This document shows positions 46,871 through 55,979 of a stretch of 64,000 bases of DNA, piece by piece. Source of the stretch: Symsagittifera roscoffensis. Its lineage: Eukaryota; Xenacoelomorpha; Acoela; Convolutidae. The position numbers and the translations under genes are program-made. The notes beneath the pieces were generated by a model. The model saw only the letters and a list, made by a program, of their open reading frames with translations. It did no database searches and was not told the DNA's origin. The stretch is from NCBI RefSeq assembly GCF_963678635.1, contig NC_087062.1, forward strand, positions 59,935,584-59,999,583. The letters run 5' to 3'. The first letter of the stretch is position 1. The number at the start of each line of letters is the position of its first letter.

Positions 46871-47648
46871 GTGATTCAAGAAAACTGTAAGGAGGAACCT
46901 GAGGTCACAATACTGCGATACAGCGGGACAGCTAGTAATGGAAATACCTCGAAGGTGACTAACCGTGATAGGAAGGAAGTGGTGCAGTCACTGGTTGAAA
47001 AGATCCCAGCCGACTTACTTGAACAGACTAGAGTTAGGAAAAAGAGAGTGGAGTTCAAGGAAGAAGCTGAATACCTGGGACTAGGTCAAGAGTCCGGGGA
47101 GCGGTCCACGTCCACGGAGGAAGAAAACACTGAAGGAGAAAATTTGTCCGGGGAGTGTGAAATGGGATGAGGACTCGGAAGCGAGCAGTGACAATCAAGA
47201 TAGTGTCTGCATGATATTGGCAGAAGAAAAGATTAGACACCGCGACAGGGAATTACAAACAGGTCCGTCCTCAGGAACCTTCAACTTGGACGTACAGGAA
47301 GTACGAGGAGGTGAAGAACTTGAAAGAATTGCAGTTTCGAGGAAACCATTCAGGGAACTATCATGCAAATCAAATGTCAGAACAAATCTGGTGCCAGAAA
47401 ATGACATGAAGATAGGAAGGAGGATAGTATGCGTGAAGCTGAATGACGACATCCACAACCCTGGGGAAATGAATGGACAGATCATGGCACTGAAGGAACA
47501 TTTCAAGGCGAGATATAGGCTGTCGGACCTGATAAGAGCCCAGAAGAATGACAAGATGACAAGTAACCTCTCCAAATGGATCCGAATGGGGTCCAAGGAG
47601 AAAGGAGAACTTGAAGAAGACAGCTACAAGATCCTGAGCCAGTTCTAG
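46871..47648 (+). pseudogene. gypsy-2 acidic linker between RNase H and integrase
   Basis: Two overlapping frames (46871-47170 and 47157-47648) encode a charged, low-complexity linker (VRKKRVEFKEEAEY, then ESGERSTSTEEENTEGEN). This is followed by a segment that leads into integrase (LKEHFKARYRLSDLIRAQKNDK...). The second frame is in register with integrase, from which it is separated only by TAG 47646-47648. A spacer of this length is long for the family. No domain is recognised. Confidence 0.55.
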
Positions 47649-48467
47649 AAAGAAAAGAAAGAGTTACTCTATCACACAGCTGACGGGGTGGTAGCATGCA
47701 AGAGAAAAAACGAGGAGAAGATATTACACAAGCACAACCTCATCATATTACCACAATTGTATCAGACAGAGGTGCTGTTCAGATCGCACGATCAAATGGG
47801 GCACCAGGGGATAGACAAGGTACAACAAAGAATACTTCACAGGTTCGATTGGCCAGGATTGAGGAAAGCTTGCGAGAGGTGGGTGAATGCATGCCTGGCA
47901 TGCCTGCAAGTGAAAGACCCAAGGAAGATGAAATTCCCACTCAAGTCGGTGGAAAGCTCGGAATTTAATGAAGTGGTGCAGATAGACCATCAAAAGATCT
48001 GCATGATGGAGTCGGGGTATGACCAGATACTGGTTATAATTGACCACTTCACAAAGCTGGCAGAAGCGGTGCCGTGTCAGACAGCTTCCGCAGAGGAGAC
48101 TTGTGACCACTTGATAACCCATTGGATATCGAGGTATGGTTGTCCAATGACTTTTCAGTCAGACAACGGCAAGGCCTTTGTGGGGGACTTGACTAAAAAG
48201 CTAATGAAGAGGTCACACATTGCTCAAACACACTCAACGACTTACCATCCTCAGACCAACGGGCTGGTAGAGAGACAGAATAGAACGTTGGTGAATATGC
48301 TGAGGGTATACTGCAGATACATGACAGACTGGGATAAAAATCTGCCGCAAGTCGTACGGGCATACAACAGTACTCAACACTCAACAACGGGCATCAGTCC
48401 TTTCATGATGTTGACAGGCAGAGAGAGAGAGAGCAATGCCCATGACATTCTTTTACCCGGAATATGA
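47649..48467 (+). CDS. int: gypsy-2 integrase (copy 1)
   Basis: The zinc-binding N-terminal domain has H34-X4-H39 and C69-X2-C72 (residues counted from the methionine at 47688). The catalytic core has D100 (VVQIDHQ), D159 (FQSDNGKAF) and E195 (GLVERQNRT), with exactly 35 residues between D159 and E195, a canonical DD35E set. Sequence upstream of that methionine (KEKKELLYHTADG) is in frame back to the TAG at 47646. The frame runs out at 48467 after an AG-dinucleotide tract, and the C-terminal module continues in the next frame. The first base of the 4.84-kb duplication (47838) falls in the zinc domain. Confidence 0.85.
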   Translation, partial: KEKKELLYHTADGVVACKRKNEEKILHKHNLIILPQLYQTEVLFRSHDQMGHQGIDKVQQRILHRFDWPGLRKACERWVNACLACLQVKDPRKMKFPLKSVESSEFNEVVQIDHQKICMMESGYDQILVIIDHFTKLAEAVPCQTASAEETCDHLITHWISRYGCPMTFQSDNGKAFVGDLTKKLMKRSHIAQTHSTTYHPQTNGLVERQNRTLVNMLRVYCRYMTDWDKNLPQVVRAYNSTQHSTTGISPFMMLTGRERESNAHDILLPGI

Positions 48468-48867
48468 AGGGAAGAGGATGTTGCCTCAAGCTTACGTGAA
48501 AGAAGCGATCAGGAGACAGCAGGAAATAAACGAGCTATGCAGGAGAAACACTGCGCAAGCGCAAATGAGACAGCGCAAGAATTATGATGAAAGGATGTTA
48601 CAGGCGAAGCCATATGAAGTGGGCCAGTACGTGTGGGTTTTCCAGAATGTCATACCGCCCAAAGGAATGAAGAAACTACTCAAGAAATGGAGAGGACCAT
48701 TCATGATAACGGAAGTACATCAACAAGGACGGTTCTACCGCTTGAGTACTGGGCGAGCAGCACATTATGAGAACCTGAAGCCTCATGCGCATCCCCAGAG
48801 GACTGGTGTATACCAAAAGAGATGGAGGGACTCGAGTACCTACTGGTGGAGCCAGCATGTGAAGTGA
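48436..48867 (+). CDS. gypsy-2 integrase C-terminal domain with GPY/F module (copy 1)
   Basis: 143 codons: FFYPEYEGKRML, a helical stretch EAIRRQQEINELCRRNTAQAQMR, QYVWVFQNVIPP, then WRGPFMITEVHQQGRFYRL and AAHYENLKP. The WRGPF...Y/FRL pattern is the GPY/F module found after the integrase core in many Ty3/gypsy elements and thought to aid multimer formation or target choice. It follows an (AG)n tract at about 48418-48432, at which the frame changes relative to the integrase core. Confidence 0.75.
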   Translation: MPMTFFYPEYEGKRMLPQAYVKEAIRRQQEINELCRRNTAQAQMRQRKNYDERMLQAKPYEVGQYVWVFQNVIPPKGMKKLLKKWRGPFMITEVHQQGRFYRLSTGRAAHYENLKPHAHPQRTGVYQKRWRDSSTYWWSQHVK

Positions 48868-49247
48868 ACGAAAAAGGCATCAGAGAGAAGAATGATGGCA
48901 ATGAGAACTTGAGTTTGGGTGACAATGAAAAAATAGAAGCGGACTCTGAAGCGGAATCTTTTGTGGAAGAAGACTGGAACGATCCGGAGCAAGGTGAGGT
49001 GCCGAAGTGGACAGAACCAGACTTATCAATACCAGCGGGGACAAGGAGTGGCAATCGCAAACGAACAGGCATGAGGTACAACAGGTATGGGGACAATTTC
49101 CTGATCGACAAGATACAGCCCGATGACCTAGGCAAAGAACTAATAAGTGTGGGCGAGCTGGCGGCAGATGGTGAATGGCAGATCATCGATGATAATGAAC
49201 ACTACCCACAGGAAGACTACTCGACACCGGAACAGGAGACGGATTAA
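48822..49247 (+). CDS. acidic tail after integrase (copy 1)
   Basis: 141 codons, strongly acidic (SLGDNEKIEADSEAESFVEE), with a basic patch TRSGNRKRTGMRYNRYGD and an acidic end. It overlaps the previous ORF in another frame and is in the same frame as the macro-like ORF at 49302, from which TAA 49245-49247 and a short in-frame stretch separate it. It could be the natural C-terminus of pol, or the N-terminus of a third protein together with the macro-like ORF. No domain is recognised. Confidence 0.5.
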   Translation: MEGLEYLLVEPACEVNEKGIREKNDGNENLSLGDNEKIEADSEAESFVEEDWNDPEQGEVPKWTEPDLSIPAGTRSGNRKRTGMRYNRYGDNFLIDKIQPDDLGKELISVGELAADGEWQIIDDNEHYPQEDYSTPEQETD

Positions 49248-49301
49248 GAACAGAGCGAGATAGAGAGGAGGGAGAATACGAACCTGAGGATATTAGAATG
49301 G

Positions 49302-50099
49302 ATGCGCGATGTCAAGAACGGAAGCGAGGAAGGACAGAGCATACAGCAAGTTGACATATCAGCGGGGAAGTACATGAAAACGGAGAATCCTCTTTTCGGC
49401 TGGACGGAAACAGACAGCCCGCTCGATATTCCGCCAGAGAATTCAGACCCATCATCATCGACGGGGACGTCGATAAATATTTTTGTCCGGGGAGTGGGGG
49501 TAGGACTTACCCACACCGAAAATTTAATGATAAAGAAACTCAGAGAAGTGAGAGAAACGTGCGGACTGGAACTGGAAGGGGACGAGGCCGAGCCTACCAT
49601 AGGACGGAATTTCACAACGAATTTTGAAATACCAAACGAATACTCAGAAAATATCCAGATAACGGATAGTGACTTCATTCTGTCAGAAGGGACTAGCGCA
49701 ATCTGTGTCACCGCGGACATGAGTTTCAAATCAAGACTGGAGGCTGACTTCAAGAGAGAGTACCAGAACGTGGAGTTTCTGTTTAGACAGAGACCGGGAC
49801 TGGGAGGAATGGCCGCGCTTCCACCATCAGTAGCACAAGTCCCGGGCAAATACCTGTGCTTCCTAGTGACGAGGGTCAATGACAGGAACACGATCGATCC
49901 CGAACACGTGATGTTGGCACTAACAAGACTACGAGACTTCATGATTGAAAGAGGGATAACGGAGGTCTCAATGCCGCTGTATGACCCAAACAGGGGGAAA
50001 TTGAGCCCAAGGGAATTGTACGCCATCCTACACGTGGTCTTCGCAGAAACTGAGATAATGGTGCATCTTCACAAGAAATACTACTTGAGCATCGCCTGA
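49302..50099 (+). CDS. ORF with macro-domain-like region (copy 1, intact)
   Basis: 265 codons. Residues about 118-258 follow the pattern of a macro (ADP-ribose-binding) fold: DSDFILSEGTSAICVTADM, KSRLEADFKREYQN, GGMAALPPSV, KYLCFLVTR, the helix EHVMLALTRLRDFMIERGI, EVSMPLYDPNRG, then LHVVFAETEIMVHLH. In active macro domains the first loop and the loop after the conserved proline are glycine-rich; here they read MSFKSRL and LYDPNRG, so ligand binding may be altered or lost. I found no signal peptide or transmembrane segment, so it is not an obvious envelope. The fold call is by eye only. Confidence 0.5.
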   Translation: MRDVKNGSEEGQSIQQVDISAGKYMKTENPLFGWTETDSPLDIPPENSDPSSSTGTSINIFVRGVGVGLTHTENLMIKKLREVRETCGLELEGDEAEPTIGRNFTTNFEIPNEYSENIQITDSDFILSEGTSAICVTADMSFKSRLEADFKREYQNVEFLFRQRPGLGGMAALPPSVAQVPGKYLCFLVTRVNDRNTIDPEHVMLALTRLRDFMIERGITEVSMPLYDPNRGKLSPRELYAILHVVFAETEIMVHLHKKYYLSIA

Positions 50100-50576
50100 G
50101 TCGGGTACACGGGGGTCTCGAGTTGGGCATGAGGGAAGAATCTCGAGTTAGGTGTGGGGGTACAAAACAGGTAAAGAATCTTAGAGGTGATTGGGATGAC
50201 AATTAATATTTTAAATGATTGATGGTGCTAAAACATAAAATGAATCTGCATGTTTTTAGAAAATTTCCAATTGAACTATTTTAGTAGGACGAAAAGGAAA
50301 GGGTTTTAGCTATAGTAGTGAAGGGGGTTTTTAGGTTAGGAACACAGCCGGTTAGTCTAAAAATCGGGTGTTATTTTCAGATTGATTTGGTAAAGTCAAA
50401 TTGACTACCCAACTGTATTCAGTTGAAGAAAGGAAACGCAAATTGAACGACGCTTCAAGAAGTAAACTCAAGTTGCTCAAGTAAACTCAAGAAAACTCAA
50501 GTTGCTCAGGTAAAACTCAAGTTGCTCAGGTGAAACTCAAGTTGCTAAAACTCAAGATCATCTGGAAATTACAGAA
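50100..50576 (+). other. noncoding spacer before the SGNH-region ORFs
   Basis: No gene is recognised. It contains two TCTCGAGTT motifs (about 50115 and 50143), G-rich and T-rich tracts, and the short tandem repeat at 50461-50556. It could be an internal promoter, a splice-related region or an old element boundary. Confidence 0.4.
50461..50556 (+). repeat. short tandem repeat AAACTCAAGTTGCTCAGGT
   Basis: About five imperfect units of 18-19 bp built on AAACTCAAGTTGCTCAGGT. They end about 20 bp before the ATG at 50577. The duplicate is at 55303-55398. Confidence 0.85.
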
Positions 50577-51137
50577 ATGGCAGATCGATTCTGGAAGTCC
50601 ATGCCATCGGCTTTGAAAAAACCCACACTTGATGAGTTGTACAGACGTCTGAGGGACCTGGATTACACTCAAGTGGATGAGAAAATGGCAGTGATGCTGA
50701 ATGCCATCCTCCAGTTGGAGGAACAGGGCGAGTGCCGGGAGTCTGCGACAGAAGCGGTTTTGATGGTGGGCTACACCACCGATGGAATATCCAATCAAGA
50801 GCAAACCAGGTGGCTGTCCTGGAACGTGGATGGAGCAATAAGGGGGTTCGAATTGGCAAGGAACCCTGGCTTGAGTAACAATACTGAGTATGGTGCAGGG
50901 GAGTTCCCACTGCCGGTCAGACCATCAGTCAGATCCACGGGCCAGAGCACGAGTAAGACACCATCAATGACACGGGCGCAGGAAACGGGGGAAGCGTATC
51001 CAGACGTTAGTATCATGAAGAGAGAGAGCTTGAGAGGACTCAGCGGGAGAGGAACAAGGCGAACCTCGACCAGGATCAAGCGAAGCTCGAGAGAGATCAG
51101 GCGAAACTTGAGAAAGATCAGGCGCGGAGGGAACTGA
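50577..51137 (+). CDS. ORF of unknown function preceding the coiled coil (copy 1)
   Basis: 186 codons. About the first 85 residues look folded and mostly helical (KPTLDELYRRLRDLDYT, MAVMLNAILQLEEQGE); the middle is S/T/P-rich. The last 40 residues are arginine-rich because the frame has slipped: from about 51020 the next frame gives an obvious coiled coil. The slip coincides with an (AG)n tract near 51017-51028. The ATG is the first after the short repeat, so it is a plausible true start of the downstream protein. No family is recognised. Confidence 0.5.
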   Translation: MADRFWKSMPSALKKPTLDELYRRLRDLDYTQVDEKMAVMLNAILQLEEQGECRESATEAVLMVGYTTDGISNQEQTRWLSWNVDGAIRGFELARNPGLSNNTEYGAGEFPLPVRPSVRSTGQSTSKTPSMTRAQETGEAYPDVSIMKRESLRGLSGRGTRRTSTRIKRSSREIRRNLRKIRRGGN

Positions 51138-51916
51138 ATATGTTGAGAGCTGAACAGCAACAGGCAAAAAGAGTGCGAGAGAATGCCGCGAATTGTGAGC
51201 AGCTGAAGTCGGAGCTTGAAAGGATCCAGCAACGACAACGCGAGCTCGACATGCAGAAAGGGGCTAGGCCCAAAGAGCTGGTGGTGACCGGCTCAGGACC
51301 AGAGTCACGTATGGAGGTGGATAAAGCTCCTAGATCGAAGGGACGATTTAACCTCGATCGCGCGGCTCAAGAACATATGAACGAGGGGTTGGGGGTGTGG
51401 ATACCAACTGAATCAGCGTCCTCCCTGCGTGGTCTAGAGACACAAGTAATACGCCCGTTGATGGACGTCGCGCTGCCTGGATATACACCAAGTTCGACCC
51501 CGAGTAGTAGTCAGGTGAGTGGTAGCTCGTCACGACTGAAAGAGTTGCACGAGCGGCTACAGCTAAGGAGTCGTGAGAGTCCAGCAAGAGTGGAGCTACC
51601 TTCGACGTGGGGAGAGCAACCTGTCAGGAGTGTGGTGATCTCAAGTTACAAGAAGAATACGGAAGGCAGATACCACCGGCACAATCGGATGGACTGGAGC
51701 ACGGCGCAGAGAGACAGGAGAGATTGCTTCCATGACGCGGCTTGGGTGGAATACCTCACGCAGCCACGTGTGCCTGAGGGGGCGGTCCACCTGATCATAG
51801 GGGACAGCTTGTTGCGGGTGCTGACCCGGATTCAATCCCATTGGCAAACGGGGATCTTGAGTTTCGCTAGGGATGGCAAGAGTATACACGGTGACTCTGA
51901 TGGTCGGGACGAATGA
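51020..51916 (+). CDS. coiled coil and first half of SGNH-like domain (copy 1)
   Basis: The ATG-initiated frame is 51140-51916, but it is open from about 51020. It starts with a charged coiled coil (KLERDQAKLEKDQARREL, then LKSELERIQQRQREL), then a low-complexity linker. It ends in an SGNH/GDSL block I, VHLIIGDSLLRVL, with the nucleophile-position serine at residue 223 of the ATG frame. The hydrolase fold continues in another frame at 51873 after a probable small deletion near 51868, since block II is absent. Confidence 0.6.
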   Translation, partial: ERELERTQRERNKANLDQDQAKLERDQAKLEKDQARRELNMLRAEQQQAKRVRENAANCEQLKSELERIQQRQRELDMQKGARPKELVVTGSGPESRMEVDKAPRSKGRFNLDRAAQEHMNEGLGVWIPTESASSLRGLETQVIRPLMDVALPGYTPSSTPSSSQVSGSSSRLKELHERLQLRSRESPARVELPSTWGEQPVRSVVISSYKKNTEGRYHRHNRMDWSTAQRDRRDCFHDAAWVEYLTQPRVPEGAVHLIIGDSLLRVLTRIQSHWQTGILSFARDGKSIHGDSDGRDE

Positions 51917-52811
51917 CGTGTCTAGGGGGGAAGCAAGGAAGGTGACGAGGCTGCACGACAAGACGAGCTGCATTCTTGAGGAATTGCGGATTCAAATGGA
52001 TCCGGCCATTCTTACAGTGTGCACCATTCCTTACAACATGAAAGCGGACCAACAAGCAATGGAGATGAATACAAAAGTGCGAAACCTGAACGAAATAATC
52101 AGGCAGATACACCAAAGGAGCGTCCTCCCCGTTGGGCTGTTGGACGTGGCCGAGCAAATGGAGCTATCTGCTTTCCCTGACGACGCGTCCTCGGATGGGA
52201 TTCTTTTTGATAGGCCCAGAGGGGTGGAATGGTTAAATGACATCTTCCAAAGGCACATAAGCGCATTGGAGGCAGAGTTGCTAGAGACGGCACGAGTCAC
52301 ATTCGGACCACCCCCAAATCCACCCTTCTTCAACCCGAGGGCTTTGTCCAGTCGCTTGGGAGCGATGGCCGATTCTAGAGACAGTTCGAGTAACAGCCCG
52401 ACCAAGTTTCCGGGCGCCGCGCCCATGGAGGCTGAGGAGGCAACGTCATCAACTCCTCAGGGATCAGTAATATCCTCGGTGGTGGTGGCGGAGAAGAAGA
52501 AACCGGAGAGGCCAGCGGAGACCAGTAGGTCGAGATATGTGGAGAAGGTGAAGGAGCTGGACTTGGAAGATCTGGAATGCAGGCTAGAGTTAGCGAAAAC
52601 TTTGGGTCTTGAGCGGGTGTCGCACGAAGACTTGGGTAGACACCAGTGCGTGGACTGGCTGAAGGCTCACGAGACACATTCACAGGTTCGATTGGCCAGA
52701 ATTGAGGAAAGCTTGCGAGAGGTGGGTGAATGCATGCCTGGCATGCCTGCAAGTGAAAGACCCAAGGAAGATGAAATTCCCACTCAAGTCGGTGGAAAGC
52801 TCGGAATTTAA
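51873..52811 (+). pseudogene. SGNH-like ORF fused to out-of-frame integrase at the duplication junction
   Basis: Residues 1-269 equal the start of the 711-codon ORF at 56715, with GTND at 12-15. The duplication junction at about 52680 then joins it to integrase-zone DNA read in a wrong frame, giving about 43 meaningless residues. It is a by-product of the duplication. Confidence 0.75.
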
Positions 52812-53250
52812 TGAAGTGGTGCAGATAGACCATCAAAAGATCTGCATGATGGAGTCGGGGTATAACCAGATACTGGTTATAATTGACCACTTCACAAAGC
52901 TGGCAGAAGCGGTGCCGTGTCAGACAGCTTCGGCAGAGGAGACTTGTGTCCACTTGATAACCCATTGGATATCGAGGTATGGTTGTCCAATGACTTTTCA
53001 GTCAGACAACGGCAAGGCCTTTGTGGGGGACTTGACTAAAAAATTAATGAAGAGGTCACACATTGCTCAAACACACTCAACGACTTACCATCCTCAGACC
53101 AACGGGCTGGTAGAGATACAGAATAGAACGTTGGTGAATACGCTGAGGGTATACTGCAGATACATGACAGACTGGGATAAATATCTGCCGCAAGTCGTAG
53201 GGGCATACAACAGTACTCAACACTCAACAACGGGCATCAGTCTTTCATGA
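52681..53250 (+). pseudogene. int: integrase, copy 2 (truncated and frameshifted)
   Basis: It begins inside the zinc domain because the duplication starts there, so the two histidines are missing; CLAC, D, D and E of the core remain. VEIQNR replaces VERQNR next to the catalytic glutamate. Loss of one C near 53242 (ATCAGTCTTTC for ATCAGTCCTTTC) closes the frame at 53250. Confidence 0.8.
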
Positions 53251-53277
53251 TGTTGACAGGCAGAGAGAGAGAGAGCA

Positions 53278-53709
53278 ATGCCCCTGACATTCTTTTACCC
53301 GGAATATGAAGGGAAGAGGACGTTGCCTCAAGCTTACGTGAAAGAAGCGATCAGGAGACAGCAGGAAATAAACGAGCTATGCAGGAGAAACACTGCGCAA
53401 GCGCAAATGAGACAGCGCAAGAAATATGATGAAAGGATATTACAGGCGAAGCCATATGAAGTGGGCCAGTACGTGTGGGTTTTCCAGAATGTCATACCGC
53501 CCAAAGGAATGAAGAAACTACTCAAGAAATGGAGAGGACCATTCATGATAACGGAAGTACATCAACAAGGACGGTTCTACCGCTTGAGTACTGGGCGAGC
53601 AGCACATTATGAGAACCTGAAGCCTCATGCGCATCCCCAGAGGACTGGTGTATACCAAAAGAGATGGAGGGAGTCGAGTACCTACTGGTGGAGCCAGCAT
53701 GTGAAGTGA
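53278..53709 (+). CDS. integrase C-terminal GPY/F module, copy 2
   Basis: Same as 48436-48867 with five residue changes seen (for example M-to-L at residue 3, N-to-K in the RKKYDER block, M-to-I in ERILQ). It is no longer linked to a complete integrase. Confidence 0.7.
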   Translation: MPLTFFYPEYEGKRTLPQAYVKEAIRRQQEINELCRRNTAQAQMRQRKKYDERILQAKPYEVGQYVWVFQNVIPPKGMKKLLKKWRGPFMITEVHQQGRFYRLSTGRAAHYENLKPHAHPQRTGVYQKRWRESSTYWWSQHVK

Positions 53710-54089
53710 ACGAAAAAGGCATCAGAGAGAAGAATGATGGCAATGAGAACTTGAGTTTGGGTGACAATGAAAAAATAGAAGCGGACTCTGAAGCGGAATC
53801 TTTTGTGGAAGAAGACTGGAACGATCCGGAGCAAGGTGAGGTGCCGAAGTGGACAGAACCAAACTTATCAATACCAGCGGGGACAAGGAGTGGCAATCGC
53901 AAACGAACAGGCATGAGGTACAACAGGTATGGGGACGATTTCCTGATCGACAAGATACAGCCCGATGACCTAGGCAAAGAACTAATAAGTGTGGGCGAGC
54001 TGGCGGCAGATGGTGAATGGCAGATCATCGATGATAATGAACACTACCCACAGGAAGACTACTCGACACCGGAACAGGAGACGGATTAA
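53664..54089 (+). CDS. acidic tail after integrase, copy 2
   Basis: Same as 48822-49247 with a few substitutions (L-to-V, D-to-N, N-to-D). Confidence 0.5.
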   Translation: MEGVEYLLVEPACEVNEKGIREKNDGNENLSLGDNEKIEADSEAESFVEEDWNDPEQGEVPKWTEPNLSIPAGTRSGNRKRTGMRYNRYGDDFLIDKIQPDDLGKELISVGELAADGEWQIIDDNEHYPQEDYSTPEQETD

Positions 54090-54143
54090 GAACAGAGCGA
54101 GATAGAGAGGAGGGAGAATACGAACCTGAGGATATTAGAATGG

Positions 54144-54941
54144 ATGCGCGATGTCAAGAACGGAAGCGAGGAAGGACAGAGCATACAGCAAGTTGACATA
54201 TCAGCGGGGAAGTACATGAAAACGGAGAATCCTCTTTTCGGCTGGACGGAAACAGACAGCCCGCTCGATATTCCGCCAGAGAATTCAGACCCATCATCAT
54301 CGACGGGGACGTCGATAAATATTTTTGTCCGGGGAGTGGGGGTAGGACTTACCCACACCGAAAATTTAATGATAAAGAAACTCAGAGAAGTGAGAGAAAC
54401 GTGCGGACTGGAACTGTAAGGGGAGGAGGCCGAGCCCACCATAGGACGGAATTTCACAACGAAGTTTGAAATACCAAACGAATACTCAAAAAATATCCAG
54501 ATAACGGATAGTGACTTCATTCTGTCAGAAGGGACTAGCGCAATCTGTGTCACCGCGGACATGAGTTTCAAATCAAGACTGGAGGCTGACTTCAAGAGAG
54601 AGTACCAGAACGTGGAGTTTCTGTTTAGACAGAGACCGGGACTGGGAGGAATGGCCGCGTTTCCACCATCAGTAGCACAAGTCCCGGGCAAATACCTGTG
54701 CTTCCTAGTGACGAGGGTCAATGACAGGAACACGATCGATCCCGAACACGTGATGTTGGCACTAACAAGACTACGAGACTTCATGATTGAAAGAGGGATA
54801 ACGGAGGTCTCAATGCCGCTGTATGACCCAAACAGGGGGAAATTGAGCCCAAGGGAATTGTACGCCATCCTACACGTGGTCTTCGCAGAAACTGAGATAA
54901 TGATGCATCTTCACAAGAAATACTACTTGAGCATCGCCTGA
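54144..54941 (+). pseudogene. macro-domain-like ORF, copy 2 (nonsense mutation)
   Basis: A G-to-T change makes TAA at 54417-54419 in place of a glutamate codon, splitting the frame into 54144-54419 and 54561-54941. The macro-like core lies wholly after the stop. Other changes include N-to-K and E-to-K in the linker and L-to-F in GGMAA-PPS. Confidence 0.7.
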
Positions 54942-55418
54942 GTCGGGTACACGGGGGTCTCGAGTTGGGCATGAGGGAAGAATCTCGAGTTAGGTGTGGG
55001 GGTAAAAAACAGGTAAAGAATCTTAGAGGTGATTGGGATGACAATTAATATTTTAAATGATTGATGGTGCTAAAACATAAAATGAATCTGCATGTTTTTA
55101 GAAAATTTCCAATTGAACTATTTTAGTAGGACGAAAATGAAAGGGTTTTAGCTATAGTAGTGAAGGGGGTTTTTAGGTTAGGAACACAGCCGGTTAGTCT
55201 AAAAATCGGGTGTTATTTTCAGATTGATTTGGTAAAGTCAAATTGACTACCCAACTGTATTCAGTTGAAGAAAGGAAACGCAAATTGAACGACGCTTCAA
55301 GAAGTAAACTCAAGTTGCTCAAGTAAACTCAAGAAAACTCAAGTTGCTCAGGTAAAACTCAAGTTGCTCAGGTGAAACTCAAGTTGCTAAAACTCAAGAT
55401 CATCTGGAAATTACAGAA
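54942..55418 (+). other. noncoding spacer, copy 2
   Basis: Equivalent to 50100-50576, including the 18-19 bp repeat at 55303-55398. No gene is seen. Confidence 0.5.
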
Positions 55419-55979
55419 ATGGCAGATCGATTCTGGAAGTCCATGCCATCGGCTTTGAAAAAACCCACACTTGATGAGTTGTACAGACGTCTGAGGGACC
55501 TGGATTACACTCAAGTGGATGAGATAATGGCAGTGATGCTGAATGCCATCCTCCAGTCGGAGGAACAGGGCGAGTGCCGGGAGTCTGCGACAGAAGCGGT
55601 TTTGATGGTGGGCTACACCACCGATGGAATATCCAATCAAGAGCAAACCAGGTGGCTGTCCTGGAACGTGGATGGAGCAATAAGGGGGTTCGAATTGGCA
55701 AGGAACCCTGGCTTGAGTAACAATACTGAGTATGGTGCAGGGGAGTTCCCACTGCCGGTCAGACCATCAATCAGATCCACGGGCCAGAGCACGAGTAAGA
55801 CACCATCAATGACACGGGCGCAGGAAACGGGGGAAGCGTATCCAGACGTTAGTATCATGAAGAGAGAGAGCTTGAGAGGACTCAGCGGGAGAGGAACAAG
55901 GCGAACCTCGACCAGGATCAAGCGAAGCTCGAGAGAGATCAGGCGAAACTTGAGAAAGATCAGGCGCGGAGGGAACTGA
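55419..55979 (+). CDS. ORF of unknown function preceding the coiled coil (copy 2)
   Basis: Same as 50577-51137, with K-to-I, L-to-S and V-to-I changes. The reading register again slips into arginine-rich nonsense after the AG tract near 55859-55870, so the slip predates the duplication. Confidence 0.5.
   Translation: MADRFWKSMPSALKKPTLDELYRRLRDLDYTQVDEIMAVMLNAILQSEEQGECRESATEAVLMVGYTTDGISNQEQTRWLSWNVDGAIRGFELARNPGLSNNTEYGAGEFPLPVRPSIRSTGQSTSKTPSMTRAQETGEAYPDVSIMKRESLRGLSGRGTRRTSTRIKRSSREIRRNLRKIRRGGN

Larger units (their letters stand above)
47838..52680 (+). repeat. 4.84-kb tandem duplication, copy 1
   Basis: It repeats at 52681-57522 with an offset of 4843, then 4842 after a one-base loss in copy 2 near 53242. 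I counted roughly 35 substitutions by eye, about 0.7 percent. At the junction, CACATT joins CACAGG; the parental ends share only TT, a 2-bp microhomology. The unit runs from the integrase zinc domain to the middle of the SGNH-like ORF. Confidence 0.9.

Noticed and set aside
49244-50026. Minus-strand 260-codon frame (also 54086-54868)
   Set aside because: Antisense shadow of the macro-like ORF; Ser/Leu-rich with no domain pattern.
49302-50099. Envelope gene downstream of integrase
   Set aside because: No signal peptide, transmembrane segment or cysteine-rich ectodomain; the sequence fits a soluble macro-like domain better.
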